Positions 33,727 through 41,286 of a stretch of DNA of 54,129 bases are shown here, piece by piece. This stretch comes from Alistipes sp. An66 (lineage in GTDB: Bacteria > Bacteroidota > Bacteroidia > Bacteroidales > Rikenellaceae). The stretch is taken from positions 1 to 54,129 of the forward strand of contig NZ_NFHT01000019.1 of the NCBI RefSeq assembly GCF_002161445.1. The letters run 5' to 3'. The position numbers and the translations under genes are program-made. Under the pieces are notes generated by a model that did no database searches, was not told the origin of the DNA, and worked only from the letters and a program-made list of their open reading frames with translations. Position 1 is the stretch's first letter; every line of letters starts with the position of its first letter.

Positions 33727-33874
33727 ATTGTGTGCGGGGTCCCGCCTCATGCAGCAAACCGGCATCGGGAGCGTCCGTGCGGTTTTTTGCGATGGACCGA
33801 TTCAAGACGTTTTCATGCGGAGTCCGGGCCTGTCGGCGCGTCGCTCCGGAATTGGTTTTACGCGGCAGAAAGTT

Positions 33875-33882
33875 CTACCTTT
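33875..33882 (+). promoter_or_regulatory. -7 element for the NtrC-like regulator gene (TACCTTTG)
   Basis: Exact match, with TTG at 33851-33853 about 21 bp upstream as -33; about 78 nt of leader to the ATG at 33966. Confidence 0.55.
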
Positions 33883-33933
33883 GGACCGGAAGCCGTACGA
33901 AACGGGGTTCTGATCCGGGGTTTTTATCTTCGG

Positions 33934-33941
33934 CAAAAGTA
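33934..33941 (-). promoter_or_regulatory. -7 element for the DUF4290 gene (TACTTTTG)
   Basis: TAnnTTTG match on the minus strand, giving a leader of about 200 nt to ATG 33726. Transcripts from the two divergent promoters would overlap by about 40 nt. Confidence 0.4.
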
Positions 33942-33965
33942 GTAAAATTTCAGGAAAAACAAGTT

Positions 33966-35102
33966 ATGGCAAAAGTTTTAATTCTGGACCGATCAAAAAG
34001 CGTGCGAAACGTGTTGCGGGAGCGGTTGGAGTACGAAGGATTCTCCGCCGAGACCGCCGGGGACGAGACGGAGGCGGGGACCCTGTGCGGGAAGATTCCC
34101 TTCGACGTGATCATCTCCGACACGGAGTGCCGGATTCCCGATCCGGAGATCCCCTTCATCGTGCTTTCGTCCGACCGGTCGATCGACACGGCGGTCGAGG
34201 CGGTACGCAACGGAGCACAGGATTTCCTGACCAAACCGGTGGACATGAACCGGCTGTTGCAGACCCTGCACCGGGTGTTGGAGCCCCCCGCACAGGAGTC
34301 GTCGCCGACGGCCCCCTCCTCCGCACACCGGAGCCGCCGTGCGCACCCCGTGCAGGCGGAGCGGATCATCGGCTTCTCGCCCGAGATCGAACACGTGCGG
34401 CAGCTCATCGACAAGGTGGCGCCGTGCGAGGCCCGGGTGCTGATCACCGGGGAGAACGGCACGGGCAAGGAGCTCGTGGCACGCTGGCTGCATGCGAAGA
34501 GCGGGCGGGCCGGCGGGCCGTTCGTCGAGGTGAACTGTGCGGCGATTCCTTCGGAGCTGATCGAGAGCGAGCTCTTCGGACACGAGCGCGGGGCCTTCAC
34601 CTCGGCGGTGAAGCAGCGCAAGGGGAAATTCGAACAGGCCGACGGCGGCACGCTCTTCATGGACGAGATCGGCGACATGTCGCTCGCGGCGCAGGCCAAG
34701 GTGCTGCGGGCGTTGCAGGAGAGCCGCATCAGCCGCGTGGGCGGCGACAAGGAGATCGAAGTCGACGTGCGGGTGCTGGCGGCCACGAACAAGGATCTGC
34801 GCGAGGAGATCCGCCGCGGGAATTTCCGTGAAGACCTCTACCACCGGCTGGCGGTGATCGTCGTACGGGTTCCGACGCTGCGCGAGCATCCGGACGACAT
34901 TCCGGATCTCGTGGAGCACTTCATCCGCACGATCGCCGGAGAATACGGGCGGGAACCGAAACCGATCCGTCCGGAGGCGATGGCGCTGTTGCAGGGGATG
35001 CCGTGGACGGGCAACATCCGCGAGTTGCGGAACGTCGTCGAGCGGCTGCTGATCCTCTCCGGCGAGGAGATCACGGCCGAGGACGTAAAGAATTACTGTT
35101 GA
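33966..35102 (+). CDS. NtrC-like AAA+ regulator with degenerate receiver and no C-terminal HTH
   Basis: 378 aa. The N-terminal receiver is shortened: D8 without a second acidic neighbour, a possible phospho-acceptor D52 (FDVIISDTECR) and K90 (LTKPVD), with the alpha3 loop deleted. A linker (residues 108-130) leads to the sigma-54 AAA+ domain: Walker A ITGENGTGKE, ESELFGHERGAFTSAVKQ, DEIGDMS, NFREDLYHRLAVI. The sigma-54 contact motif reads GAFTSA instead of GAFTGA. The protein stops after the ITAEDVKNYC end of the lid domain, so the usual Fis-type DNA-binding domain is missing. No histidine kinase lies nearby. Confidence 0.88.
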   Translation: MAKVLILDRSKSVRNVLRERLEYEGFSAETAGDETEAGTLCGKIPFDVIISDTECRIPDPEIPFIVLSSDRSIDTAVEAVRNGAQDFLTKPVDMNRLLQTLHRVLEPPAQESSPTAPSSAHRSRRAHPVQAERIIGFSPEIEHVRQLIDKVAPCEARVLITGENGTGKELVARWLHAKSGRAGGPFVEVNCAAIPSELIESELFGHERGAFTSAVKQRKGKFEQADGGTLFMDEIGDMSLAAQAKVLRALQESRISRVGGDKEIEVDVRVLAATNKDLREEIRRGNFREDLYHRLAVIVVRVPTLREHPDDIPDLVEHFIRTIAGEYGREPKPIRPEAMALLQGMPWTGNIRELRNVVERLLILSGEEITAEDVKNYC

Positions 35103-35211
35103 GCGGAGAGATTCCGATGCCCCGCCGCGGAAATCCGCCGCAGACACGGCCGCGGAACCAGCCGCGGAACAGGTTCGGAGAAAGGAACGCCGGAGGTCCT
35201 CCGCCCCCGCC

Positions 35212-35862
35212 CTACAACAGCCCGAGGAGCTCTTCGGGCCGGTCGACGATATGCCGGGCCCCGGACTCTACGAGTTCGGTCCGATCACGAAACCCCCACG
35301 TAACCCCCGCGGAGCGGACTCCGGCCGCGGCGGCCGTCTGCATGTCCACGCCCGAGTCGCCGACATAGAGCACGCGCTCCTTCGGCGTCCCGGTCCGGGC
35401 GAGAATCTCCTCCACGACCGCCGGATCGGGTTTCAGCGGCACGCCCGGACGCTGCCCGAAGACCGCCGCAAACGCCGCGTCCGGGAAAAACAGGCGGATG
35501 AGTTTTTCGGTCCCGGCCTGGAACTTGTTCGAGGCCACGGCCATCCGCACCCCCCGGCGCGCGAGTTCGGCCACCACCTCCGGAATCCCCGCATAGGGTT
35601 TCGTATGGCGGTCGATGTGTGCGGTGTAGTACGCCACGAAGTCGGCCCGCACGAGGGCGACGTTCTCCGGCGTGCGCAGCGGCTCGGGCAGCGCCCGTTC
35701 GACGAGACGCATGATGCCGTTCCCGACGAAGCGGCAATACTCCTCGTAGGAGTGCTGCGGGAGCCCCCGCACGGCCAGCACGGCGTTGCAGGCGACGGCC
35801 AGGTCGCCGATCGTGTCGAGCAGCGTGCCGTCGAGGTCGAAGATGACGAGTTCGGTATTCAT
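35212..35862 (-). CDS. gph: HAD phosphatase, phosphoglycolate phosphatase-like
   Basis: 216 aa. HAD motif I FDLDGTLLDT (nucleophile D), motif II VASNKFQAG, motif III lysine in LKPDP, motif IV VGDSGVDMQTA. Length and the helical cap (TIGDLAVACNAVLAVRGLPQHSYEEYCRFVGNG) fit the Gph/PGMB group. Removing 2-phosphoglycolate formed in DNA repair is the family role; other small sugar phosphates remain possible. It overlaps nhaC by 4 nt. The 109-nt gap to the convergent regulator (35103-35211) holds a CCGCGGAAC repeat and no clear terminator. Confidence 0.88.
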   Translation of the reverse strand: MNTELVIFDLDGTLLDTIGDLAVACNAVLAVRGLPQHSYEEYCRFVGNGIMRLVERALPEPLRTPENVALVRADFVAYYTAHIDRHTKPYAGIPEVVAELARRGVRMAVASNKFQAGTEKLIRLFFPDAAFAAVFGQRPGVPLKPDPAVVEEILARTGTPKERVLYVGDSGVDMQTAAAAGVRSAGVTWGFRDRTELVESGARHIVDRPEELLGLL

Positions 35863-37304
35863 TTTCCCTTTTTGATCTTCCAGCCGATGGCCGCCACCAG
35901 GAGCGACATCAGCGGCGAAACGATATTGAAAATGCAGTAAGGCATGTAGACGAAGGTCGAGACACCGAGGACCGTGGCCTGGGTCATGCCGCAGGAGTTC
36001 CACGGAACGAGCACCGAACTGACCGTGGCCGAATCCTCGACCGAGCGGCTCAACAGGCGCGGTTCCAGCCCGCGTTCGGCGTAGAGATCGCGGAACAGAC
36101 GGCCCGAGAGGATGATCGAGATATACTGGTCGGCGGTGCAGAGGTTGAAGAAGATCCCGGCCCCGACGGTCGAGGCCACGGCCGAGAAGGTCCGGCGGAC
36201 CCAGCGCAGGAAGATCTCGGTCAGCGAACGCAGCATGCCGCTTCCGGTCATCACACCGCCGAAGCACATGGCGCAGATGATCAGCCACACGGTGTTGAGC
36301 ATGCCGGCCATGCCGCGCGTGGCGACGAGTTCGTCCAACTGGGGCGTTCCGGTGGGGATCGCCGTGGGGCCGAAGCAGGTCGCAAGCACGCCGCGGAAGG
36401 CGGTCATGGCATCGAGTTCCGCACCTCCGGCGACCTGCACCACCAGCCCGGGTTGTGCCGCGAGCATCGCCACGCAGGCGAAGACTACGGCACAGAAGAG
36501 GGTCACGATGGCCGGGAGCTTGCGGGCGATCAACACGCCCGTGGCCAGCGGCACCAGGAGCAGCCAGGGCGAGATGCGGAACGTCGCGGCCAACGCTGCG
36601 GCATAGCCTTCGGCGTGGGTGGCGGAGCCGTGGTCGAGAGTCAGTCCGACGACGGTGAAGACCCCGAGGGCGATGAGCATCGACGGCACGGTCGTATAGA
36701 GCATGTAACGGATGTGGGAGAAGACGTTGACGCCGACGGTCGACGAGGCGAGGACCGTGGTGTCGGACAACAGCGAGAGCTTGTCGCCGAAGTAGGCACC
36801 CGAGATGATGGCGCCGGCGACCCACCCTTCGGGGAACCCCATGGCGCGGCCGATACCCATCAGCGCGACGCCGATGGTGGCGATGGTGGTCCACGAACTG
36901 CCGGTCATGAGCGACACGACGGCGCAGATGACACACGACGCAACGAGGAAAAACGACGGATGGAGGACCTGCAAGCCGTAGTAGATCAACGTGGGGACGA
37001 CCCCCGAAACCATCCACGTACCGGCGATGGCGCCGATGAGCAGCAGGATCAGAATGGCCGATGCCGAAGCGCGGATGTTGTCGATGATGGCCTCTTCGAG
37101 CACCTCCCAGCGGCAGCGGTAGATGCCGATCGAGAGCATCACGCAGACCGATGTGGCCGACAGCAGGGCGATCTGGCTGCCGCCGTTGATGGCGTCTCCG
37201 CCGAAGGCGCGGATGACCGCATAGAGCAGCAGCGTCAGGACGGCCAGCGGGATGGCCGAGACCCAGGGCGAGGGCCGCTTCCGGGGATTCGTTTCCATAT
37301 TCAT
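35859..37304 (-). CDS. nhaC: Na+/H+ antiporter NhaC family
   Basis: 481 aa with about 11-12 membrane segments. Sequence marks of the NhaC/antiporter family: IIDNIRASASAILILLLIGAIAGTWMVSG, SSWTTIATIGVALMGIG, GAIISGAYFGDKLSLLSDTTVLAS (the conserved GDKxSPLSDTT-like motif), and SATVSSVLVPWNSCGMTQATVLGV near the end. It exchanges sodium for protons at the inner membrane, for pH and salt homeostasis. A start at METNPRKRP (37298) is equally possible. It is cotranscribed with gph. Confidence 0.93.
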   Translation of the reverse strand: MNMETNPRKRPSPWVSAIPLAVLTLLLYAVIRAFGGDAINGGSQIALLSATSVCVMLSIGIYRCRWEVLEEAIIDNIRASASAILILLLIGAIAGTWMVSGVVPTLIYYGLQVLHPSFFLVASCVICAVVSLMTGSSWTTIATIGVALMGIGRAMGFPEGWVAGAIISGAYFGDKLSLLSDTTVLASSTVGVNVFSHIRYMLYTTVPSMLIALGVFTVVGLTLDHGSATHAEGYAAALAATFRISPWLLLVPLATGVLIARKLPAIVTLFCAVVFACVAMLAAQPGLVVQVAGGAELDAMTAFRGVLATCFGPTAIPTGTPQLDELVATRGMAGMLNTVWLIICAMCFGGVMTGSGMLRSLTEIFLRWVRRTFSAVASTVGAGIFFNLCTADQYISIILSGRLFRDLYAERGLEPRLLSRSVEDSATVSSVLVPWNSCGMTQATVLGVSTFVYMPYCIFNIVSPLMSLLVAAIGWKIKKGK

Positions 37305-37330
37305 CTCAAAAACATTCCAACCTTTCCGGG

Positions 37331-37338
37331 TGCAAAAG
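37331..37338 (-). promoter_or_regulatory. -7 element of nhaC-gph (TACTTTTG)
   Basis: TAnnTTTG match on the minus strand, about 27 nt from the nhaC ATG. Confidence 0.6.
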
Positions 37339-37619
37339 TAGCAAATTTTTCAGGGAAACCCGCGTTTCAAGCCGAAAGAGGTCCGCCAGACGGTCTCCGC
37401 CCTCCACCGTTCTTTCCGCATTCGCCATTCGTTCCATCCATGTCCCACTCGCCGCTCTCCCGGAAGGTGCAAAAAAGAGCGGAGGCCGAAAAACGAGCCC
37501 GGCATCCCGACGATCGCCCAAAGGGCCGCGGGCGGAAGCGTCCCGCACGGCGGAGAAGCAAAAAAGAGCGGCGACCGAAATCACCGCTCCCGCAACATAC
37601 CGGGCAAAGGCCCGACCGG
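37339..37619 (-). terminator. Intergenic region with fabI terminator and a repeated block
   Basis: No gene is seen. The fabI terminator is the stem GAGCGGCGA (37566-37574) with TCACCGCTC (37581-37589), one mismatch, followed on the minus strand by TTTTTTGC. Its first part (GCAAAAAAGAGCGG..CCGAAA, about 37559) is duplicated near 37469 with two changes but without the closing arm, so it looks like a decayed terminator copy 90 bp further on. Confidence 0.7.
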
Positions 37620-38498
37620 CTATTTCGTCTCCTCGGCAGGTCCGCCGCCGAAGGGGTACTGATGCTCGTGTACGTCGTCGAAACGCATGCCCTTCTCGTA
37701 GGTGCGCATCGCGCGGCGCGACATACCCATCGACGAGAATCCGCCGTCGTGGTAGAGGTTCTGCATCGTGACCTTGCGCGTGTAGTCGGAGAAGAGCGTC
37801 AGCACATAGTCGGCGCAATCCTCGGCCGTGGCGTTGCCCAGCGGCGACATGCTCTCGGCGAATGCCATCAGGTCGCCCAATCCGAGCACGCCGCTGCCGG
37901 CCGTGGTCTGCGTCGGCGACTGCGAGACGGTGTTGATGCGCACGTGCTTCTCGCGTCCGTAGATGTATCCGAAGCTGCGGGCGATGGATTCCAGCAGGGC
38001 CTTGGCATCGGCCATGTCGTTGTAGCCGTAGAGCGTACGCTGTGCGGCGATGTACGACAGCGCCACGATCGAACCCCACTCGTTGATGGCGTCCTTCTTG
38101 CGGGCCACCTGGATGGCCTTGTGGAACGAGATGGCCGAGATGTCGAGCGTCTTGGCCAGGTAGTCGTAGTCGAGGTCGTCGTACGTGCGGCCCTTGCGGA
38201 CGTTGGGCGACATGCCGATCGAGTGGAGCATGAAGTCGAACTTGCCGCCGAAGTGCTCCATGGTCTTGTCGATGAGGTTTTCGAGGTCCTCGACGCTGGT
38301 GGCATCGGCCGGGACGACGATCGTATTGCATTTTTCAGCCAGCTGGCTGATGGTTCCCATGCGGATCGATACGGCGGTATTGGTGAGTACGATCTCGGCT
38401 CCCTCTTCCACGGCGCGTTCCGCCACTTTCCAGGCAATGGATTGCTCGTTCAGGGCTCCGAAGATCAGACCCTTCTTTCCTTTCAATAAGTTTCCCAT
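37620..38498 (-). CDS. fabI: Enoyl-[acyl-carrier-protein] reductase (NADH)
   Basis: Last reductive step of fatty-acid elongation, NADH-dependent. 292 aa from ATG 38498 (MGNLLKGKKGLIFGALNEQSIAW). Motifs: the FabI-specific nucleotide-binding GALNEQSIAW, DFMLHSIGMSP, and the catalytic Y..MxxAK signature written YGYNDMADAKALLESIARSFGY, longer than the E. coli form by a C-terminal extension (GMRFDDVHEHQYPFGGGPAEETK). It has its own promoter and terminator. Confidence 0.95.
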   Translation of the reverse strand: MGNLLKGKKGLIFGALNEQSIAWKVAERAVEEGAEIVLTNTAVSIRMGTISQLAEKCNTIVVPADATSVEDLENLIDKTMEHFGGKFDFMLHSIGMSPNVRKGRTYDDLDYDYLAKTLDISAISFHKAIQVARKKDAINEWGSIVALSYIAAQRTLYGYNDMADAKALLESIARSFGYIYGREKHVRINTVSQSPTQTTAGSGVLGLGDLMAFAESMSPLGNATAEDCADYVLTLFSDYTRKVTMQNLYHDGGFSSMGMSRRAMRTYEKGMRFDDVHEHQYPFGGGPAEETK

Positions 38499-38522
38499 CG
38501 TATTTTGGTTTAAAAATTCGGG

Positions 38523-38530
38523 CAAATATA
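38523..38530 (-). promoter_or_regulatory. fabI -7 element (TATATTTG)
   Basis: Exact TAnnTTTG match on the minus strand, 25 nt from the fabI ATG. Confidence 0.7.
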
Positions 38531-38651
38531 ACACTTTTTTTTCAATCGGCGTTCAATCACCCACTAACGACACCGACACCGGACTTGAAACGCGGCAGGG
38601 CGGACCCGCAAAACAAGGTCATCACGCCGTTCTTCCGCACGTCGCCTCTTC

Positions 38652-38687
38652 AAAAAAGAGACGGATGGCCCATAAGGAGCCATCCGT
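38652..38687 (-). terminator. Terminator of the SusCD/protease locus
   Basis: Stem ACGGATGGC (38661-38669) with GCCATCCGT (38679-38687), followed on the minus strand by CTC and TTTTTTG. It lies 22 nt past the last lipoprotein gene of the locus. Confidence 0.85.
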
Positions 38688-38708
38688 CGTTCGTTGCGGA
38701 GCGAGCCG

Positions 38709-39164
38709 TCAGAGGAACCGGCTACGTCCCGAAGCGGATCGAGTCACACTCGTCTTCCGCACATCTTCGGGGATCTGCTGCATACGGGTGTATATGTTCA
38801 CTTCGTTGCTCTTCCGATCGGTCAGCGTCAACGTATAGCCGCCGTCGGAAAGGGCATAATCGTATTCCCCAGCCCACGGTTTACCGTCGCTGTAACGACC
38901 TTGCAGAAGGTTTTCGCCAACCGAGAAGGTCCCTGCGAAATGTTCGTAATACGAGTACTCCACACGCTGGTAGAGGTTGAACGAACCGTCGGACAGGAGT
39001 TCGAGATAGACGTCGAAATCCTCCGCCTTGTCGCCGTTCCAGTTGATCAGCTGCCATTCGCCGACCACTCTCGAATCAATGGTAACCGTATTGTCGTCAT
39101 CGTCCGAACAACCGACGAACAGACATGCCGATACAGCAATGAGAAAATAGATGTATTTTTTCAT
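38709..39164 (-). CDS. Small lipoprotein, lipocalin-like
   Basis: 151 aa with signal and lipobox FVGC followed by SDDDDN, the acidic lipoprotein export signal of Bacteroidota surface proteins. The mature domain (VVGEWQLINWNGDKAEDFDVYLELLSDGSFNLYQ) is of the lipocalin-like small-lipoprotein kind and recalls the 126-aa lipoprotein of the integrated element. It is the last gene of the locus, 21 nt after the protease gene. Confidence 0.82.
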   Translation of the reverse strand: MKKYIYFLIAVSACLFVGCSDDDDNTVTIDSRVVGEWQLINWNGDKAEDFDVYLELLSDGSFNLYQRVEYSYYEHFAGTFSVGENLLQGRYSDGKPWAGEYDYALSDGGYTLTLTDRKSNEVNIYTRMQQIPEDVRKTSVTRSASGRSRFL

Positions 39165-39185
39165 GTGTTTCAGTGCAATTTCATG

Positions 39186-41198
39186 TTAAAGCCAACCTCC
39201 GTTTTGAGCGCCCGAATCCCGGGCGATGATGGCGAATTTCTTGGAAATCTCGATTCCGCCCACGATAGTCTCGGAGCCGGGGCGGGTGCCGCCGCCGACG
39301 GCCTTGACCGTGATATGGGCTACACCGGGTTTCGAGCATTTGATCATGAGCTGGCCGTTGTACATCTTCGGCGCGGCTGTCATTCCGAGTTTCTCCTGAT
39401 CCTCCTTCGAGATCTCGACTCCCTGATAGGTAAGATTCTGCGCCGAACCTCCGAAATACTTCGTCAGGGTGATGAGTTGCAGTTCTCCGGTCGGGACTTT
39501 CAGGCAAGGCGTGCCTTCGATCTGCATCAGCAGCTGGTAGGCATCGATCAGACCGGTACCCATCTTGCCGCGATAATCTTCCAGATTGAGGCTGGCGCCG
39601 GTGACCTTCGTCCCTTCAAGATAGGACTCCAAATCGTTGACCGAGGTGAGGTACATCGAAATGAACTCCTCGCGCGTGTAGTGTTTGCCTTTGGCCAACG
39701 CATAGGAAAGACCCAGAGCCGCCACACCCGAAGCATGGGGGCAGGACATTGAGGTTCCCTGCATGTATCCGTAATCCTCTCCGGAGATCTCGGAGCAGAG
39801 TGTCGAAAGAATTCCGGCTTTCTCACCACCGCTCAAACCGACGGTCTCGCCGCCCGGAGCAGCCACGTTGCAGCCGTAGCCGTAGCAGGTGTAGTAGGCC
39901 GGCAGATAGTCCGGAGCAATCGACGTCACCGAGATGCACTCCCGATAGGCACCGGGATAGCTTGCCATGGAAAGTCCTTCGTTGCCGGCCGAGAAGAAGA
40001 CCAGACCTCCGTCGAGCGCAGCACAGTTGCTCGTCGACATGAAGAAGCGCAGCGCCTCGTATTCCAGCGGCGAACGCGACGCATACATACGGTCGTTCGA
40101 AACATCGGTATTCTCATATCCGTAGGAGCATTGCAGGATCGAGGCTCCGTGATCGGCGGCATACTTGATGGCACGGCTGACAATCACGTCGTTGGCGCTA
40201 TTCTTTCCGGAGAAGATCTGGCACGACATCAGACGCACGCCGTCGTTTTTCCCCGTACCGCCGGCGACTCCCGCCACTCCGATACCGTTGTTGTTCACCG
40301 CAGCGACCGTACCCGCAACGTGCGTTCCGTGGCCCGAATCGCCCACCTCTTCGCCGTTGATCGCAGTCTCTCGCTTGTCCCACGTAATGGGTCCGCCGTC
40401 CACGAAATTATAGCCGTGGATATCCTCTTTGTTGTATTCCGGCGAGGGTTCGGGATTGGTCCACATATTGGCAGCCAGATCCGGATGGGTATACTTGATG
40501 CCCTCGTCGACGACGGCCACGATGACCTCGGGGGATCCGGCCGTCATTTTCCAGGCTTCGGCAGCATTGATGTCGGCTCCTACCCGGGCCGTCTTGGCGA
40601 CGGCCTCATCGGCATTGTTGATGTAGTGCCACTGCCAGAAGAGGTTCGGGTCGTTGAAATCCGACGTGACCAGCGCCCGCGTCCGACCGGGGGTGCCGCC
40701 CGTGAAGGGATAGGACTTGCCGTCGTACATCTTGCAGCGGGTAGCGCTGAACTGAATCTGGGAGATCTCGGCCACCGAAGCCAGCTGCTCGGCCGCCTCG
40801 TCGAGATCCTGCTCCTCATCGAAATAGATCACATACCATTTGTGCAGCCCTGCGGCCCGGGTCTGGGGCTCACGCTCCCCGGCCTCGGGGAACACGCGCT
40901 CGAACGATGTCACGTCCAGATTCTGGAAGATGTCGTCGACACTCTCGATGCCCGAACGGGTCACCTGCGAGCGGGTCGCGGCCTGTTGAGCGACAGCCTG
41001 TTCGAGGACGGGAATCACCTCATCGTTGAACTTGGCGATGATCATTCCCTTGATGGCGGACTGCGACGTATTGCAGATTTTGGCTGCGACAGTCTCCTCC
41101 GGGGTTACGACCGTATCGGTACTTTCTTGAATGGGATCCGTAGCGCATGCGGCCAGGAGGATCGAAGCAAGAATCAATACTTTTTTTCTGTTCTGCAT
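39186..41198 (-). CDS. Subtilisin-family (S8) serine protease lipoprotein
   Basis: 670 aa. Lipoprotein signal (ILLAACATD), an N-terminal propeptide-like region to about residue 170, then the peptidase S8 domain with catalytic D231 (VVDEGIKYTHPDL), H290 (SGHGTHVAGT), the oxyanion N406 (SAGNEG) and S483 (GTSMSCPHASG). The C-terminal ~100 residues (LTLTKYFGGSAQNLTYQGVEI .. VAHITVKAVGGG) look like a BACON/Ig-like domain. All catalytic residues are intact. As a likely surface protease encoded just downstream of SusC/SusD, it would supply peptides for import. Confidence 0.92.
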   Translation of the reverse strand: MQNRKKVLILASILLAACATDPIQESTDTVVTPEETVAAKICNTSQSAIKGMIIAKFNDEVIPVLEQAVAQQAATRSQVTRSGIESVDDIFQNLDVTSFERVFPEAGEREPQTRAAGLHKWYVIYFDEEQDLDEAAEQLASVAEISQIQFSATRCKMYDGKSYPFTGGTPGRTRALVTSDFNDPNLFWQWHYINNADEAVAKTARVGADINAAEAWKMTAGSPEVIVAVVDEGIKYTHPDLAANMWTNPEPSPEYNKEDIHGYNFVDGGPITWDKRETAINGEEVGDSGHGTHVAGTVAAVNNNGIGVAGVAGGTGKNDGVRLMSCQIFSGKNSANDVIVSRAIKYAADHGASILQCSYGYENTDVSNDRMYASRSPLEYEALRFFMSTSNCAALDGGLVFFSAGNEGLSMASYPGAYRECISVTSIAPDYLPAYYTCYGYGCNVAAPGGETVGLSGGEKAGILSTLCSEISGEDYGYMQGTSMSCPHASGVAALGLSYALAKGKHYTREEFISMYLTSVNDLESYLEGTKVTGASLNLEDYRGKMGTGLIDAYQLLMQIEGTPCLKVPTGELQLITLTKYFGGSAQNLTYQGVEISKEDQEKLGMTAAPKMYNGQLMIKCSKPGVAHITVKAVGGGTRPGSETIVGGIEISKKFAIIARDSGAQNGGWL

Positions 41199-41227
41199 AT
41201 GAATTTGTCGTGTTGAGGTTCGCTCGG

Positions 41228-41273
41228 CGGAACGGGACCGGACGCCCGGATGCGGGATCCCGGTCTCGTTCCG
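41228..41273 (-). other. Strong intercistronic hairpin before the S8 gene
   Basis: A 14-bp stem with one mismatch (41228-41241 with 41260-41273) encloses a second small GC stem. On the minus strand no T run follows, so it is more likely an mRNA stability or processing element than a terminator. Confidence 0.5.
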
Positions 41274-41286
41274 GAGCTCGCCGTTC

